Below are positions 11,701 to 24,952 of a stretch of DNA of 64,000 nucleotides, in pieces (position 1 is the stretch's first letter; every line of letters starts with the position of its first letter). The position numbers and the translations under genes were made by a program. The notes under the pieces are model-generated. The model did no database searches, was not told where the DNA came from, and worked only from the letters and a program-made list of their open reading frames with translations. Source of the DNA: Poecilobothrus nobilitatus (taxonomy: Eukaryota > Arthropoda > Insecta > Diptera > Dolichopodidae); assembly GCA_947095535.1 (NCBI GenBank), contig OX352773.1:270002515-270066514 (forward strand), written 5' to 3'.

Positions 11701-14084
11701 TTCCAAAATGAAAATAAAAATAAGAACAGCCACGACATTGACAGAAGAAACTAGTCTAAAAATGAACTCCGAAAAAAGCAGATATATACTTCTCCACAAC
11801 ACCAAGAGCGGTAAGGTACCTCCAATCATGATCCTATATTTTCTAACTCTCCTAACTCTCATCTAGAATTTGCAAATAGTCTTTAATACTTTTTAAGTAG
11901 CAAGAGTAGATTTAGAGTACATAAGAATAGAAAACGATTATCAGAACATGCCTGTATAGTTAACAAATAAGTATTTGACTTTTTTGTCGGACATTACATA
12001 TATGTCGATTTTTCTGAATTGCATTCAGCAGAAAATTAAATTGTAACAGTTTTTTCAATATTTTGATATACATATAGTAGCTATGGATAAAATAATAAAA
12101 AAATATAAAAATAAAATAATACTAACTAATTTAAGCAAGCAATGTCATATCCCACTCTTTTAAAGTAAATGCAATTAAAAAAATTTAAAATTCTACCTTC
12201 TGTTGAAATAAGATTGATCTCATGATATTAAAAGATATATACATAGGATTTCAATGTATTTTTTACCTTAATGATTTTTATAGCTAAATTAAATATTAAT
12301 TTTTGATGTTTGATCTCGTAATCCAAAGCTTTTTTAATAAAAAAATAATTTTTTTCTTAATTAACAGAAAGAAATGTCTCTGTATGTTAAAAGTTTCTTA
12401 GCTTTTTAAACTTTAATCTTTTAAAAGGTAAAACTTTTATTGAATTTTTTAGATAGGAAATCTTTTTCATTGATAAATCTTTCCAAATCCTCTTAAGGAA
12501 TAGGGACATTTAGTTACAGGTGATTAAAATGATAGTGACATTTTGTTGTTTACCTTTAATCCTTGCGGTTTTACCACATCAATAGGTGGTATTGATTTTC
12601 TGTCTTTTTCCATTTGTAAATTTATTTTCGTTTTTTTGTTTTTTTGTTTGTTAGACATTATGGTTTTGGTGAAGGTAATAAATTCTTCAATGAAAATCCA
12701 AAAAGTCGAATGTTCATTTTAGAAATTGACATTGAAACAGGACTATTTATTTCCGTAAGAGATGAGAAAAGAAAATATAAAAATAAAATGATATAAAATA
12801 TTAATCGGTTTTAAAGATTGCTTAAAAGTTAAGATGAAATTTTTTATAGTTTGATTTAAAAGAGTTTAAAGAGGATTTTTGAATAGAATTTGAAAAAATT
12901 CATGGAAAATTATTCAATGTGAGGTTTTTTTTGTTATAATTTCGTAAAAAAATCAATTTTGTTCTTTAACCCTTTTATCAACGGAAAGGTCTGATCAAAT
13001 CTCTTTTTATAGAAATACTTGACGTATTTTTTGTACCTTTATGATGTCGAAAGCCTGATTTGACATGTGCAAGAGATTTGTGGGTAAATTTGTGTGTTAT
13101 TATTCTATTTGTACCATTTGCTGCAATGAAAAAGCATGGCCACACTTACAATAAAAATGTATAGAAAAATTTATTTTTTGATAGCGCAAATGTGGTTTCC
13201 TTTTTGGTGTGTTTTTTGGTTCATAGAAACTGTATTTGACATTTATAGCTATAGAGTTACTTATTTCATTATGTATAAAATTGAATATTTTTTTTTTTAT
13301 CAACCGCTACGAAAAAATGGAATCGTCAATAGTTATGTAGAGTCTATAAATAATCAAACTAATGTGCCATTCTAGTTTCTAGAGTAAAAGTAAAAATTCA
13401 GTTTTGTTGTTATAACTATTTGCATTATTTTGCATTAATGTTTTATTTTAAATTAAAAACTGAACCGGAAAATTTAAGCCAACTATCAACACAAAACTCT
13501 TGCACTAACCTTTCTTTCAAAAAATATAAAAAAATCCAAAATCTCATGTTCCCGATTTAAAGTTTTTAAGCCAAAATGTAGTTTTTGATAGTCTATTAAA
13601 AGTCAATAGATTATACTTTAAATTATTGTTATATTTGTGAATTTATATCATTCTTCTTAAAAAATGTTTCTTATTGTTTTTAGTTCATATCACACCCCCT
13701 TAGGGCAACAGGTGTCTGATGTTTGAAACCGGTTTGTATATAATTTATTAGAAGTTAAATTTAGAAAAGGCAATTTAAGTATATTAAGACAAGTGCGTTA
13801 GGACATCTTGAAATAATTTAGTGGATCTAGCTGCAGCTAATTGAAAGTAGCTTCAATTCATATTTTTGCATCCCGCAGTATGCAAACTCGGTACGCAGTA
13901 TATTGAATACTGATAAGTGCCTACAATATTTACAAGATAAGTTTTAATTGGAAAGGAGCAATGAATGATAATTAAACCCTGAAACATTTTGATAATTATA
14001 TGCATACAAATTTAAATACAAATGCACAAATATCCAAATCAATTTATTTATTAAAATTTTCTGACGATTATGACATTTTTTAAT
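11701..14084. other. AT-rich intergenic DNA
   Basis: No exon or repeat recognised. Opposite-strand open frames at 13100-13375 overlap each other, are low-complexity and have no domain, which argues against either being coding. Confidence 0.4.
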
Positions 14085-14285
14085 TGAAAGAATATTCTGT
14101 AGCTCCTTAATGGGTTTGGGCTACATAAAAAAGTTCTTCTGCAAAATTAATTTTTTTAATGACACCGATCTATGATTTCGATTTTATAGCTTCGTATTTA
14201 AAAATGTAAAACCAACGGATGGGTGGATAGACAGAGTGAAAGTATTAATAAAATTTAAAAAATTTTTTTTTACTCTAAAAAGTAT
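14085..14285 (-). mobile_element. T family element, 5' fragment
   Basis: GTAGCTCCTTAATGGGTTTGG, GCTACATAAAAAAGTTC and GGATAGACAGAGTGAAAGTAT match the 5' part of the T family as seen reversed at 8050-8200. Neither end hairpin is intact. Confidence 0.55.
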
Positions 14286-16189
14286 AATATACCTCAAAAA
14301 TGTTTTTGTTTTGGAATTTTAATTTGATTTTTTTTTTAAATTTTTCATTAAATTTTATATAATGATATAAAAAGAAAAAATAATTTCAATTTAATAATAA
14401 ATTAACGCCTAAAGGCCTATCAATAAATAAATTAATTGCTACAAAGTAATTATCCTGATTATTTAAAATCTATTTTCACTGATTCAACTGTTATTTGATT
14501 TTTAATTTATAATAGCAACCAACATTAAATAATATTAATTGAATTTCTATTCAGAATAGAATGAATATCATTACATACGTGTTCGATGCCTCATGATGAA
14601 TTTTAATTTGTTTCTTTACATCCGATAAATAATTTCAATTACTGTACTACTTGTTAAACTATAGATATTTTTGTTCAAACAAATTTAAATGAATTTTCAA
14701 AAAAAAAAGCAAGTTACATACTCAAGAAAACAAAATTTCTACAGTATCTACAGTAACAGTAAATTTCCAAAAGCACTTACAGTATTTTTTGTAATTACGA
14801 ATATCTTTTTTATGTGCTGTCCTTTAGACTTTTTGGTTCAAAATAAATTTGTTTCAGATTGCTTCAGTCAAACGAATCTTTAAATACTAATAATAAGGTT
14901 AAAGAAGATGTTCAGGAATATTACATGACCATAGAGAAATCGAGTTTGAATCTATTCGTGAGAGTTTAAAGAATATTTTAATTACAACAATACTGAACAG
15001 CATCATTATGTAGACGATCCAGATATTATGCCATATACGACGAAATATATATATATATATATGAATAAAAACTTGTCATTCATCAGCATCCCTTTTTCTC
15101 TTTTAGGTTTATTTACCTGAATGTAATGAATTTCTTTTATCCTGAATATTAATATACTTGTTTTCAATTTTAATTAAATATTCAATATTTACCTTTTTTG
15201 TTATAGGCTTTTGTTTTGGTATTGAATTTTTTTTGTACAAAATTTAGAATATCTCTATATAAAATTATAGAGTAGATCTGGCAACTGATTCCCATTTCAT
15301 ATCTCTCAACACCATATTTCTAGTATTTATAGAAATATATATATATATATAATATTATTTTGTTAAAGTAATTGAAAGTAATTGTTAAGAAAACCATACA
15401 TGTATGATTATATATGGATTTTAATACGGATATACGAATAAGGATATCTATGAATGGGTTGGTACAAATAAGATAAGGTTTTTAATTAGAAGATATTTTT
15501 CTTTTATAGTTTAATAACAAGAATATTATATTAAATAAGAAATTTTTAGTACCTTATTAAAGCAAAATGTAATACCAACTATCGGTACTTATATAAAATA
15601 TAAGAGTATTGTTTCAATATTTTAAATTCAGTTTAATGAGTGGATAATCAATTACTGCATAAATGGCGGCCATAGAAATTTTATAAGGAAATAATAACTA
15701 TTATTGATATCAAAAAAGATTAACTTAAATGCAACTTTTCATTATTGGAATATGGGCACTTAAATCATATGGTAAATTTTCATTCATTTAAAAAATTAAT
15801 TTGTAAATAAATAAATTAAAAATATATTAAATTCTAATTGTTCCATCAATAAGCAGCGTAAAGTATTCAAAATTTAGTTTAATTTCAAATCTTATGTAAA
15901 ACCAATTTTGAATATAAATTGAAATTTCTATAAAATAGTCGGTATATGGTAATTATTGTATAAAATAAAAAGAGTTAATATATTAATATCTTGCCTTTTA
16001 GAAAACATAGTGTTTGAGAAAATAAAAAAAAAACTTTAATATTAATGTGCTATTTGGTGAACGAATAAAAAGTTAGGAGAAACGAAGAAAATTTTATAGT
16101 ACATACTATATGTTAACTCTAGCATACCCAACGAACACAAGTTATGCTGTTATTTATTTCTCTGACTAATATCTGACTTAATTGCACCA
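14286..16189. other. AT-rich intergenic DNA with (TA)n tracts
   Basis: Two TA dinucleotide runs lie at about 15045-15063 and 15338-15352. No protein-like frame was found. Confidence 0.4.
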
Positions 16190-16440
16190 AGATATATTTA
16201 TGTAAATTTTGAAGTTGTATGACAGCTACTAGACATCGTTGTTTCCGAACCAAACAAATTTCACAGAAATTATTGCCATAGAACTTAATCATCTTTTACA
16301 AAATTTCGGATGTGCCACGATATGGATACAAGGATACAAATTTCACAACTTCCCAAACCTTTTGCGTTAAACTTATCAAATTTTCATGAAATCGTTGGCA
16401 TAACATTTGCCTTCTTTTCCTTGATCTATATATTCATAAG
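16190..16440 (-). mobile_element. D1 family core relic
   Basis: Matches the reversed D1 core: AGTTGTATGACAGCTACT, CCGAACCAAACAAATTTCAC, AGAAATTATTGCCATAGAACTT, then a TCATCTTTTACAAAATTTC block, each about one motif apart as in the D1 copy at 46711-47658. Both ends are lost. Confidence 0.5.
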
Positions 16441-17197
16441 AGTGTAAAAATATCCTTAATTTTCTAAATCCTTTTGATTGTAGGATTTTCATTTGAGTCT
16501 TACTTTAACGATGTGAGTTTTTTTTAAGTCTTACTTTAACGATGTATCCTCATTCTGAATCTAAAAAAATGGCATTCGAATCAGGTGGTTTTCCAACAGA
16601 GACAATTTTGCTGAATATAGCAACCTTTTTGTTATTAATTGTTATTAATTTTTTTTTTTTTAAACTCATGCATTATTTATTTTATTGCAAATTCATACTA
16701 TTTTCTTTTTAAATTACTTTTATTCCAGGAGGACCAAGATTCTTACATTTAATTTTAGTTATATTTTTTTATGTAAATATGTAAGCGTGTAAATTTGTTT
16801 AAATATTAAAATTAATTTACTTTTGTGGAACATATTAATTCCCATATTGATCTGTTTGTAATGCTAATTTTGAATATAAAAATTTGCATATGGTGAATTT
16901 CTTTGAATTTTTTAGAACCTTTCGTTTTTATTAAGATTTTAACTATAATGTTAACAAATGAATTATTTATAAAATAAAAGGTGTTATGGAAATTTTTGAA
17001 AAGCCTATAAGAAAATTTAATTTTAATTTTTTTTATTTCAAATCTGATACCAGCATGTTTACTCAGCAGGAAATTAAAATTGTTTTTTTTTTTGAAAAGC
17101 ATTAATAAAATTTTCTTTGTGAAGGGTGGCCGTATTGATATCAATATCCTTTAAAACTAATTCAGAAAAAACAATTTTGTTGACATTTTAGCAGTGT
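16441..17197. other. AT-rich intergenic DNA with a short direct repeat
   Basis: AGTCTTACTTTAACGATGT occurs twice about 35 bases apart near 16497-16550. The minus-strand open frame at 16812-17144 is Lys/Phe/Ile-rich and without a domain, so it is not called. Confidence 0.35.
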
Positions 17198-17553
17198 TTA
17201 GTACATTTCTAAAAAAAATTTGAAAAAATGTGCCTATTAGTTTCACTCTGTCCGTTCGTCCAAATTTTATAAGATCTTAGGACTCAAAAATTTAATATTT
17301 GTTATTTTTAAACATCTATACTATAATTTTTCTTCGGAAAGAAAGAAAATTAAAACTTCAAGTAATATATTTTTAAGTGTATTAACGACTTTTCTAAGTT
17401 ATATAGGGTTCCGGGCTTACAGACCCTCAAAATTGCAAAAAAGTCATATTTTTTATTATAAGAAATTTTCAAATTTTGGCGCAAGTCACAATTTGTATTA
17501 TATTTTGGAAATGTGCACTTTTAAAAACCGTTGGTTAACATTCTGCCTTCTTC
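17198..17553 (+). mobile_element. T family Helentron-like element, short copy
   Basis: 5' end TAGTACATTTCTAAAAA and AAAATGTGCCTATTAG (hairpin arms), then TTTCACTCTGTCCGTTCGTCC. It ends GGAAATGTGCACTTTTAAAA, ACCGTTGGTTAACATTCTGCC, where AACC-GTT-GGTT can form the 3' hairpin. The inner part is shortened relative to 52938-53820. Confidence 0.75.
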
Positions 17554-20500
17554 ATTTAATACTTTATATTTAACGGAATTTTTCAAATACAGTTGATGGT
17601 GCCATTATCTATAACATAAAACTTTAAAAATTCACCAATTCCTGAGTCATTGTTAAGAGTTGTTATGTTTTGGATAACTTCTTAGCATTTTACAGGATAA
17701 ACTAGTTATTATAAAGTTATTTTTATAAAGTTCACTTTTATTAAACTTTTAATATTACGTCTTATCTTTCAAGGATTAATTGACAAAAAAAATTACACTG
17801 GATAATTAAAAAATGTTGTCATTATTCTCTAAGCCTGAAAGGATACCTACAAAATAAAATAATATAGGTACTCTATACTGAAAATACACTTTTTCAAAAT
17901 TACTTTGACGAAATTCTTCTACAAAAATGATAATTTTCATTCATAAATCAAGGATTCTTTTGCCTGTAGAATGTCAAAGTTAACGGCACACTGTCGCAAG
18001 TAAATGAACTTAAACTGGCACTCTATTTCAATAATAAACCAGGTTGGTACATCAATACATTAATGATGATAGATCATTAAATTAAATTAACATCCTAATA
18101 ATAATAGAAAATGTATTTGTTGAACATACTTTATTTTATGAACATATTTAAAGTTCATAAAAAAATCGAAATAATTAAAGTTTGAAATTTATGACATACG
18201 AATAAAAATCAGTTTTCCATGTTTTATATAGATTTTTATTTATGCATTCCATTTTTATTTTGTTTTCATTTCAAAATTAATTTTTTTTTTTGCTAAAGAA
18301 TTTGAATAATGAAAAATACCAATCTCGAAACTTTAGTAAATCCTTACTTATCAGATCTTCATTAGTCAAAAAAATCTTTTATTTTGGAAAAATTTTTGTG
18401 TTCTTTAAAAATAATATAAGAGAAAAAAATAAAATGAAACTAAAAACGAAGAAAGTCAAGGGGATAAAATAATGAATTTTAATTTTGTAGAGAGAAAATT
18501 TTGAAAACTATTGTTTTTGATTTCCTTTTTTATTTTTGTTAAGTTCAATCATCACCAGACATTGTGTTTTGCTTTTACTGTCAAAATAAATTTTTTTAAA
18601 CGTAAATAGTAAAAAGAGTAACAGTAAATCCCTAAAGAAAATAATCGTACTGTATGAGTTATGACTTTTATAATGAAATGAAATGGAATAATGGAATGAT
18701 GAAATGGCAGAAAAATTGAATAAAACAAAACCTGAAGTAAAATTTTAACTATGAGAAAAAAAAATTACAAAATTTTTTTCATGAAAAGATCAATTTTTTA
18801 TGATGCTTCTGATATTTTGCGAAAATTTACAATAAAAATTTGCAAATTAATGTTTATAACAAAATAAGAATGTCGTGAATTTAAAATTGATAACAAGAAG
18901 ATGCATCAGATACATCTGACAGAGAAAATTATATGTAATTATTTAAAAAATGCAAATAAATTTTTTCTTTTTGTAATTGTAACAAAAAATGGACATAAAA
19001 TGATTTAATGAGCAAATGAATAGATAATGAATTAATGACATTAGATTGTAGCATTATGTTTGGTACATATTTTGAAATGCATTCATCTGAAATGATTAAA
19101 TGAATAAGGTTTCATGCAATTCACTAATTATATCTCATGTTCAACCCCATTTCATGTATCTCATGTTCCCATCAAATTAAAAAAAAAATTTTCTTTTTCC
19201 TTTTAATTAGCAGAGATATGTATATTAATTCTTTGAAAATGTAATTTAGTTTTGATTATGATTGATTATATGGAAACAAAGTAAATCCATACTTATTTTC
19301 AGTTCAATAGTAGAAAATTGAATAAATGCGCTAACTAAATAAATAAAATCTCTATTTCTTTGCATAGTATAATGTTTTTATATACGAGTAAAATTCAGTC
19401 TAAGACATATTTTAAACATATTATTTAAAAAATAAACACTTCAAGGTGTGTTCTAATATTTTTATATTTAATTATATAGATGTTAAAATTTATATTTTCT
19501 TAAGAGCATATTGTCAATCTTTCTCACATTTTCTTATTTAGTAGACCAAATATTTATTTCCTTTAAATTGCTTACTTATATAGAGGAATATCTTAAATAA
19601 ATAAAAGCATCTCAATAAAGGACAAAATTTAACTATTTCCTTAATTTTCCTTATTCTTTATTCCTTAACGTTGTTTAATTCCCATGCCATTGTCGATATT
19701 TTTTATACAGCCTAAAGATTTCTTTAATTTTTTCTCACTCTTAAAATACGTTTTTATGTTGCAGTTTAATATTTATTAAACGTTCAAACCGATTGACTTT
19801 ATTCATATTTTGGAAATTTTATTGATGTCGTTATCTTTTTTAGCCAAAAAAGTCTATTTTATTTATAATTTATTAGTTATTGTTCTAAAAAAAAAATGTC
19901 TCAAGGAATAAAACAGAAAAAGTTATAAATAAATAACTATAAATCAAATAATTTTACCTTTAGAAATCTTGATTTATATTTCCAATATAAAACTAGAGAA
20001 TTTAAAGGCGGATATAAGGTACAAAATAAAGATAATAGTTATTTAAAATGGTTAGAAAAAAGTATTTCTTCTTCAAACATTAGAAGTTTTCTTTAACAAT
20101 GTGACAAAATTATTTGATAAATAGTAATAGCAGTCGATATTGCTAATACAATTTTCGATTTTTTTTGTTTTTATTTAAAATAATCAAAAATTATATTTGT
20201 AATTTGATAGTGGAATCCCTAATTTTGCTCTACTGCCGTTTAAATTAATTTAATAAACAAAAGCTTCAAGAGCATAAACGAAAAGGTATACGTGTTTACA
20301 CTTATTTACTTTTGATAACATAACAAAAGAATCAATATAACCAGAATCAAATCAAAGGATTTTGTTAATTTCTTTTGTGATAGGGTACCTAATTCAATAA
20401 TTGGCAAATATTTAACAAATATTTAATAATAGTTTTATAAAATGGTTCTTACATTATTTTAAAAAAAATTTAAATTATTTCGTAAATACATTGCTAAGCT

Positions 20501-22183
20501 AAAAAAAACCTTTCGATTTTAACTGATCGAACTTTTAACTGAATTTTAAGCGAAAAACCTTTTGCTTTAACTGATAAGCATATCTCTATAACATAAAAAA
20601 CGTGAACTAGTGGAACCACACGCTTCCGAATTTTTCAGGAATTACATTTCATATTTTTAATAACAATTCTTGGAACTGCTATACTTTTATTGGATGATTG
20701 GACAAATGATTTTCTGCTAAACAGCTCACGAAAATTTGTATGATAAAGTGATATCGGAAATAATAATAAGGTTATATAGGAAATTGCCAATAAGATGAAA
20801 AGGATTATTGGGTAATTGTAATTATTACGAACATAAGTTATACAAAAAACTGACCAAAACAAAATTAGGAATGAAAATTTTATTATAAATTAAAGCTAAA
20901 TATCTTTTGTGAAATTAGTTAAAATTTGACAAAGAATTCTTAAAATTTCTTCTAGCTTGTTCATTCGCTTGTTCATTCTTAATGGTGTTTGTTTTGCAAG
21001 TTATTAAAATCCAAATTCAAATTTTTACGATTATTTGTACGACTACCCTAGGTTGATGTTTTTTTTATTTTGGTAATCTTTTGGTAAAAACGAAAGTTTT
21101 TATTTTTTATTTTTTCCGAAAGGTTTAAGACAAATTTTTTTATTGGTGTTTTGTCTCAGTTTATTTTAAATCGATATCCTTAGTAGCTAATCATCAGGCT
21201 TATCTATACCTCATTAATCTTTTGACCTAGATAACATTTTCATCTTAAATGTTCTAAAATAATTTTTTTAATTTTTGTAATTATTTTGATTATACAGTGG
21301 ACTTTTGACAGTCGTTTCGAAATGAAATCTTAAAGATTTGTTTATAATTAACAGGTTTTTATGCCCATAATCAATTAATCGTAATTTTTATTAATACATA
21401 TATTATATTTAAAAATAAGTTCAACAATGAGTTGCCTTATTCTACACTAAGCATTACTTTTTCCGTATACAGATGATTCCCAGCTGTCTTTCATTTTGTA
21501 AAGTAATTTAGTGTTGCAGATGAATAATTCTTTAGAGAAAAGAGTAAAGCAATGAATAAAGCAGTTTTCCACTTCAGAGTATTCTAATTTAACATAAGTG
21601 AATTCAAATGAACTAGAACGAAAAAATTTACTGGTAAATTGAAAATCAATAAAATTGAATTGAATGGATGAAAATGTATTTTGTTTAGAACGTAATCAAA
21701 ATGTAAGAATTTACGACTAGTGTCAAAATACTTATAAAAGGATAAAGAGAAGAAGAGGTTATATGTTAACGGTTCCTTTAGTTTAGTAAATAAATTGAAA
21801 ACAACTTGAGAATAAAGAATTGAAATAATTTTTAATGGATGCTTTTTAGAACAAACTTTTTCATTCACTTTTTTTATGTTTTCCTTTCAATCCATTGTAA
21901 AAACCTTTCATTTTACTTTTTATTTTATAGAATTTAAATGTTTTTGAATCAGTTTTCTCTTAAAACTTTGTTACCTTTGATTTTTTCGGTACATTTATTT
22001 CTCTTTATTTTCAAATTTATAGACTTTTGAGAGTTTCTGAAAATGTTTAAAAGTGACATTAAATAAAACACTTGTAACTGAGCTATTATAAACAATTTTT
22101 TTTCTAAGTTTTTAAGTATAATTAAATAGAAAAGGATAAAATTACGAATTATTTTTAACGATTATTAATTATTTTTTTTTTCA
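17554..22183. other. Long AT-rich stretch, nothing recognised
   Basis: About 4.6 kb without a recognisable exon, RNA gene or dispersed repeat. The small open frames (for example 20635-20862 and 21584-21868, both minus) have AT-driven composition, no domain and no supporting splice sites. Confidence 0.4.
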
Positions 22184-22458
22184 TTACATTTACAACGTGC
22201 AAAGATTCAAGGTGAATATTAACAACTTTGTTCATAATATGTCTGCCAATTTGACATCAATTTTCATTCCCTAACTAAACTTCCTCCGACCAGACAGTAC
22301 ATGAGTACTAAAGGTCGTATAACCTACATTGTTTGATCAAAAACGAGAGGTGGTGTTTAGTGGGTTAAAGTCCCACGCACTAATAGAGCACTCGTGCTCG
22401 TTTTCACTCCTCTATAGTGTCTTTCGATGATACCCTCGCAAAAACAAAAAAAAAAAAA
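22184..22458 (+). mobile_element. Non-LTR retrotransposon 3' end (family L), 5'-truncated
   Basis: Begins in the last codons of the reverse-transcriptase ORF (YNVQRFKVNINNFVHNM, then a stop). A 3' UTR follows with GGGTTAAAGTCCCACGCA, GAGCACGAGT-type sequence, CTCTATAGTGTCTTTCGATG, CCTCGCAAAAACAAAA and a poly(A) tail. It is nearly identical to the inverted copy at 22834-23345. Confidence 0.75.
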
Positions 22459-22833
22459 CGATTAAGGTTATTAACTTTAATATTAATATTAATTTTATTA
22501 TCACTTGAAAACAATAGCTATAATGAAAATATCATACATTAGGTATATAGGTAAGTAAATATACCTTTTTTATGTCTAAACTAACCAAATTTTATGATAA
22601 TTTATCATTTTTCAAGAAAAATTGATTTTTGAGAAGCCTGGATTTCGTCGTAAATTAATTTATATTTGGTTTATTAAAATCATTGAAGGAATTATGCTAA
22701 TACCGATCTTTGCGTTATATTAAACTCAAATAGAAAATTGTAAATAAAATGAAATAGAATTGCATCGATTGCAATTTAAGTAATTCTACATAGTGATAAT
22801 ATTTGCCAGTAATGTCTTATGTATATTTTTATT
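22459..22833. other. Spacer between two tail-to-tail LINE fragments
   Basis: AT-rich unique-looking DNA of about 375 bases between the poly(A) end of the plus-strand copy and the tail of the minus-strand copy. Nothing else was recognised. Confidence 0.4.
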
Positions 22834-23345
22834 TCTTTTTGCGAGGGTAGGTGGGAATCATCGAAAGACACTATAGAGGAGTGAAAACGAGCACGAGTCC
22901 TCTATGATTGTGTGGGACTTTAACCCACTAAACACCACCTCCCTTTTTTGACCAAACAAGAGGTTATTCTACCTTTAGTATACTAATGTACTGCCTGGTC
23001 AGAGGAAGTTGAGTTAGGGGGGAATGAAAATAGATTTCAAATTGGCAGGCATATTGTGAACAAAGTTGTTAATATTCACCTTGAATCTTTGCACATTGTA
23101 AATGTGATCATCACCAATTCTGGGGAACACATGAGGTGGAAGATGGTTCAACATTCGCGATGTTCGTACTACAAACGAATTTCCATAAGCCGAATTATGC
23201 GATCTGGGAATTTGAACTACATAGGGGTGGGCTTATGCTTCTCCTTGTTTCTGTATGAAATGATTTGAGACGAGGCATCAAACTTTTAATCTCGTTAGAA
23301 CAAGAACCCAACCCTATAAGGTATTTTTAAAACAGGGTAAATTGA
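22834..23345 (-). pseudogene. Non-LTR retrotransposon (family L), C-terminal end of ORF2 plus 3' UTR
   Basis: The minus strand reads as the end of a Jockey/CR1-type ORF2 with a frameshift and stops: KYLIGLG, EIKSLMPRLKSFHTETR, then after a frame change HPYVVQIPRSHNSAYGNSF, VVRTSRMLNHLPPHVFPRIG and YNVQRFKVNINNFV. This is the well-known tail 'RTsrmWNxLPxxVF ... FKxxI' of insect LINEs. The 3' UTR matches the plus copy at 22184-22458. It is 5'-truncated and dead. The plus-strand open frame at 23056-23268 is its antisense shadow. Confidence 0.8.
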
Positions 23346-23353
23346 GGTAAATT

Positions 23354-23521
23354 CTAATCCAATGAATATTTTCCCAACATATTCCCACTTACTATCATAT
23401 TCCCATTCTCATAGCTAATCTTTTCAATTGCTCCAGCATGTACCTGTGATGCAACCAATAAGTCTGGTAAGCCTAACAATTCACAAGCAAAAATAATAAA
23501 TGTAAGGATTGAGTTCCTGAA
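23354..23521 (-). other. Candidate small exon or relic frame of about 50 codons
   Basis: One minus-strand frame reads NSILTFIIFACELLGL, PDLLVASQVHAGAIEKI, SYENGNMIVSGN and stops at 23354. The start is hydrophobic and secretory-signal-like, and the composition is less AT-biased than chance frames here. A CAG acceptor precedes it at about 23522 and a GTAAGT donor lies inside near 23400. No ATG begins it. It could be an exon, a retroelement remnant, or chance. Confidence 0.25.
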
Positions 23522-24865
23522 ATGCTAATCACTCATATTTTAAATATCTAATAGGGTTTTCTAGATTACCAAGAGACTTGCCAGATTAAGAAAGTGTATA
23601 TAATATTGAAATTCAATAGGAGGATTTGATTACAAAAAATTTCATTAATTTTTTTTAATTTATATGTAGTTGGTATAAAATTTTTCACATTCTAGTTACT
23701 TAAATGTTTTCTTCACCTTAAATGTTTACGCTACCCTAAATGTTTTCTTTAAAATAGGCTATTAAAAAAGAAAAAAATGAATAAGTTACATGTGGCTCTT
23801 GTAATAAAGAAAAGAAAAATAACTAAAGATGGATTGATATTGAATGCATCCCAGCTTATATATTGATATCGTAATTTTTCATTAAACATTTTATTTTTTA
23901 TAAGATAATCTGCAACTTCAGTACATGTATTTATTACTTTCGTGACGCTCAAAGATATCATTACTTTTGTGAATTAATGACCCTTGAGGTGAGTACCACA
24001 AAATTGACATTCTTACCAGACGCAATTTACTATGTTAAAATTGTTTTATTTGAGGAAAGTAAGCAATATTATATTGTATTTATATAAAAACATTTTGTAC
24101 CAAAAAAGGTTTGAAATGTTTTTAGAATTGAAGTGTAAAGGTAGAAAGTTGTACTAAATATTCGTTTGAAAGTTAAGATGGAACCTTCTGAATAACAATG
24201 TTGATTTTAATATATTTTTTTTAAAAAGGATTTTCGATTCTGAAAGAAAAACAAAATTTTAAATTAAATCGATATTGTAAAATGTAAAGGATAATAATTT
24301 TTCATGTAATGATCAACACGTACACCAAAGAACGATAAATTTTGCAAAAAATTTTGATAGTGTCAGGAATTTCCTAACAAAAGGAAATACCACATAAACG
24401 TGTTTCAGAATTTCAAAAGGATTTAAAGAACGTAAAAAGATTTTGTAGTGGTGAAAACTTAAAAAGTCAAATCGCCAACTTTTAGAACAATTTTTTTTTT
24501 TTTAACATTATATCTTATTTTTGTCTGGGTGAGAATAGAATATGTCTGCAGTTTTAAATAATTTTTTTAAATTTTGCTTATGCATTAAAGGTTTTTACAA
24601 ATTTGAAGACACTAAAATTGAATAAAGTATTTTTGATTCTTGTTAATTTTTCCAATATTGTTTTTAGTATTAATTTAAAGTACGGTTTATGCAAACTGTA
24701 TTTTAAAATTTCTTAAAAATTTGGACCACTATGACCAAATGGACAATGGATTTCATTTGAGCATTTACTTTCTATCGGTCACCTTTCTATTATCTGGCTT
24801 GCGACGACGAAGAGAAGTGAGATGATTAAGTAACTGTTTACATAATGGACAACATTTTCCGGTTT
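23522..24865. other. AT-rich intergenic DNA
   Basis: The minus-strand frame at 23749-23961 has no domain and no splice context. Nothing else recognised before the hairpin at 24866. Confidence 0.35.
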
Positions 24866-24952
24866 AAGAAGCTTGAATAATTAGTTCGGCTGTTCTTGGT
24901 TAATATTAGACAAATCCACTAAGAACAGCCGAATTAATTATTCAAGCTTCTT
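24866..24952 (+). repeat. Hairpin with about 34-bp stem, pre-miRNA-like
   Basis: Arm AAGAAGCTTGAATAATTA(G)TTCGG..., 24866-24899, pairs with 24919-24952 across a loop of about 19 bases. Both differences between the arms become G:U pairs if the plus strand is transcribed. The size suits a small-RNA precursor, but a relic of an inverted-repeat transposon would look similar. Confidence 0.5.

Noticed and set aside
23056..23268. Plus-strand open frame of 70 codons
   Set aside because: It is antisense to the LINE ORF2 C-terminus read on the minus strand (HLPPHVFPRIG region).
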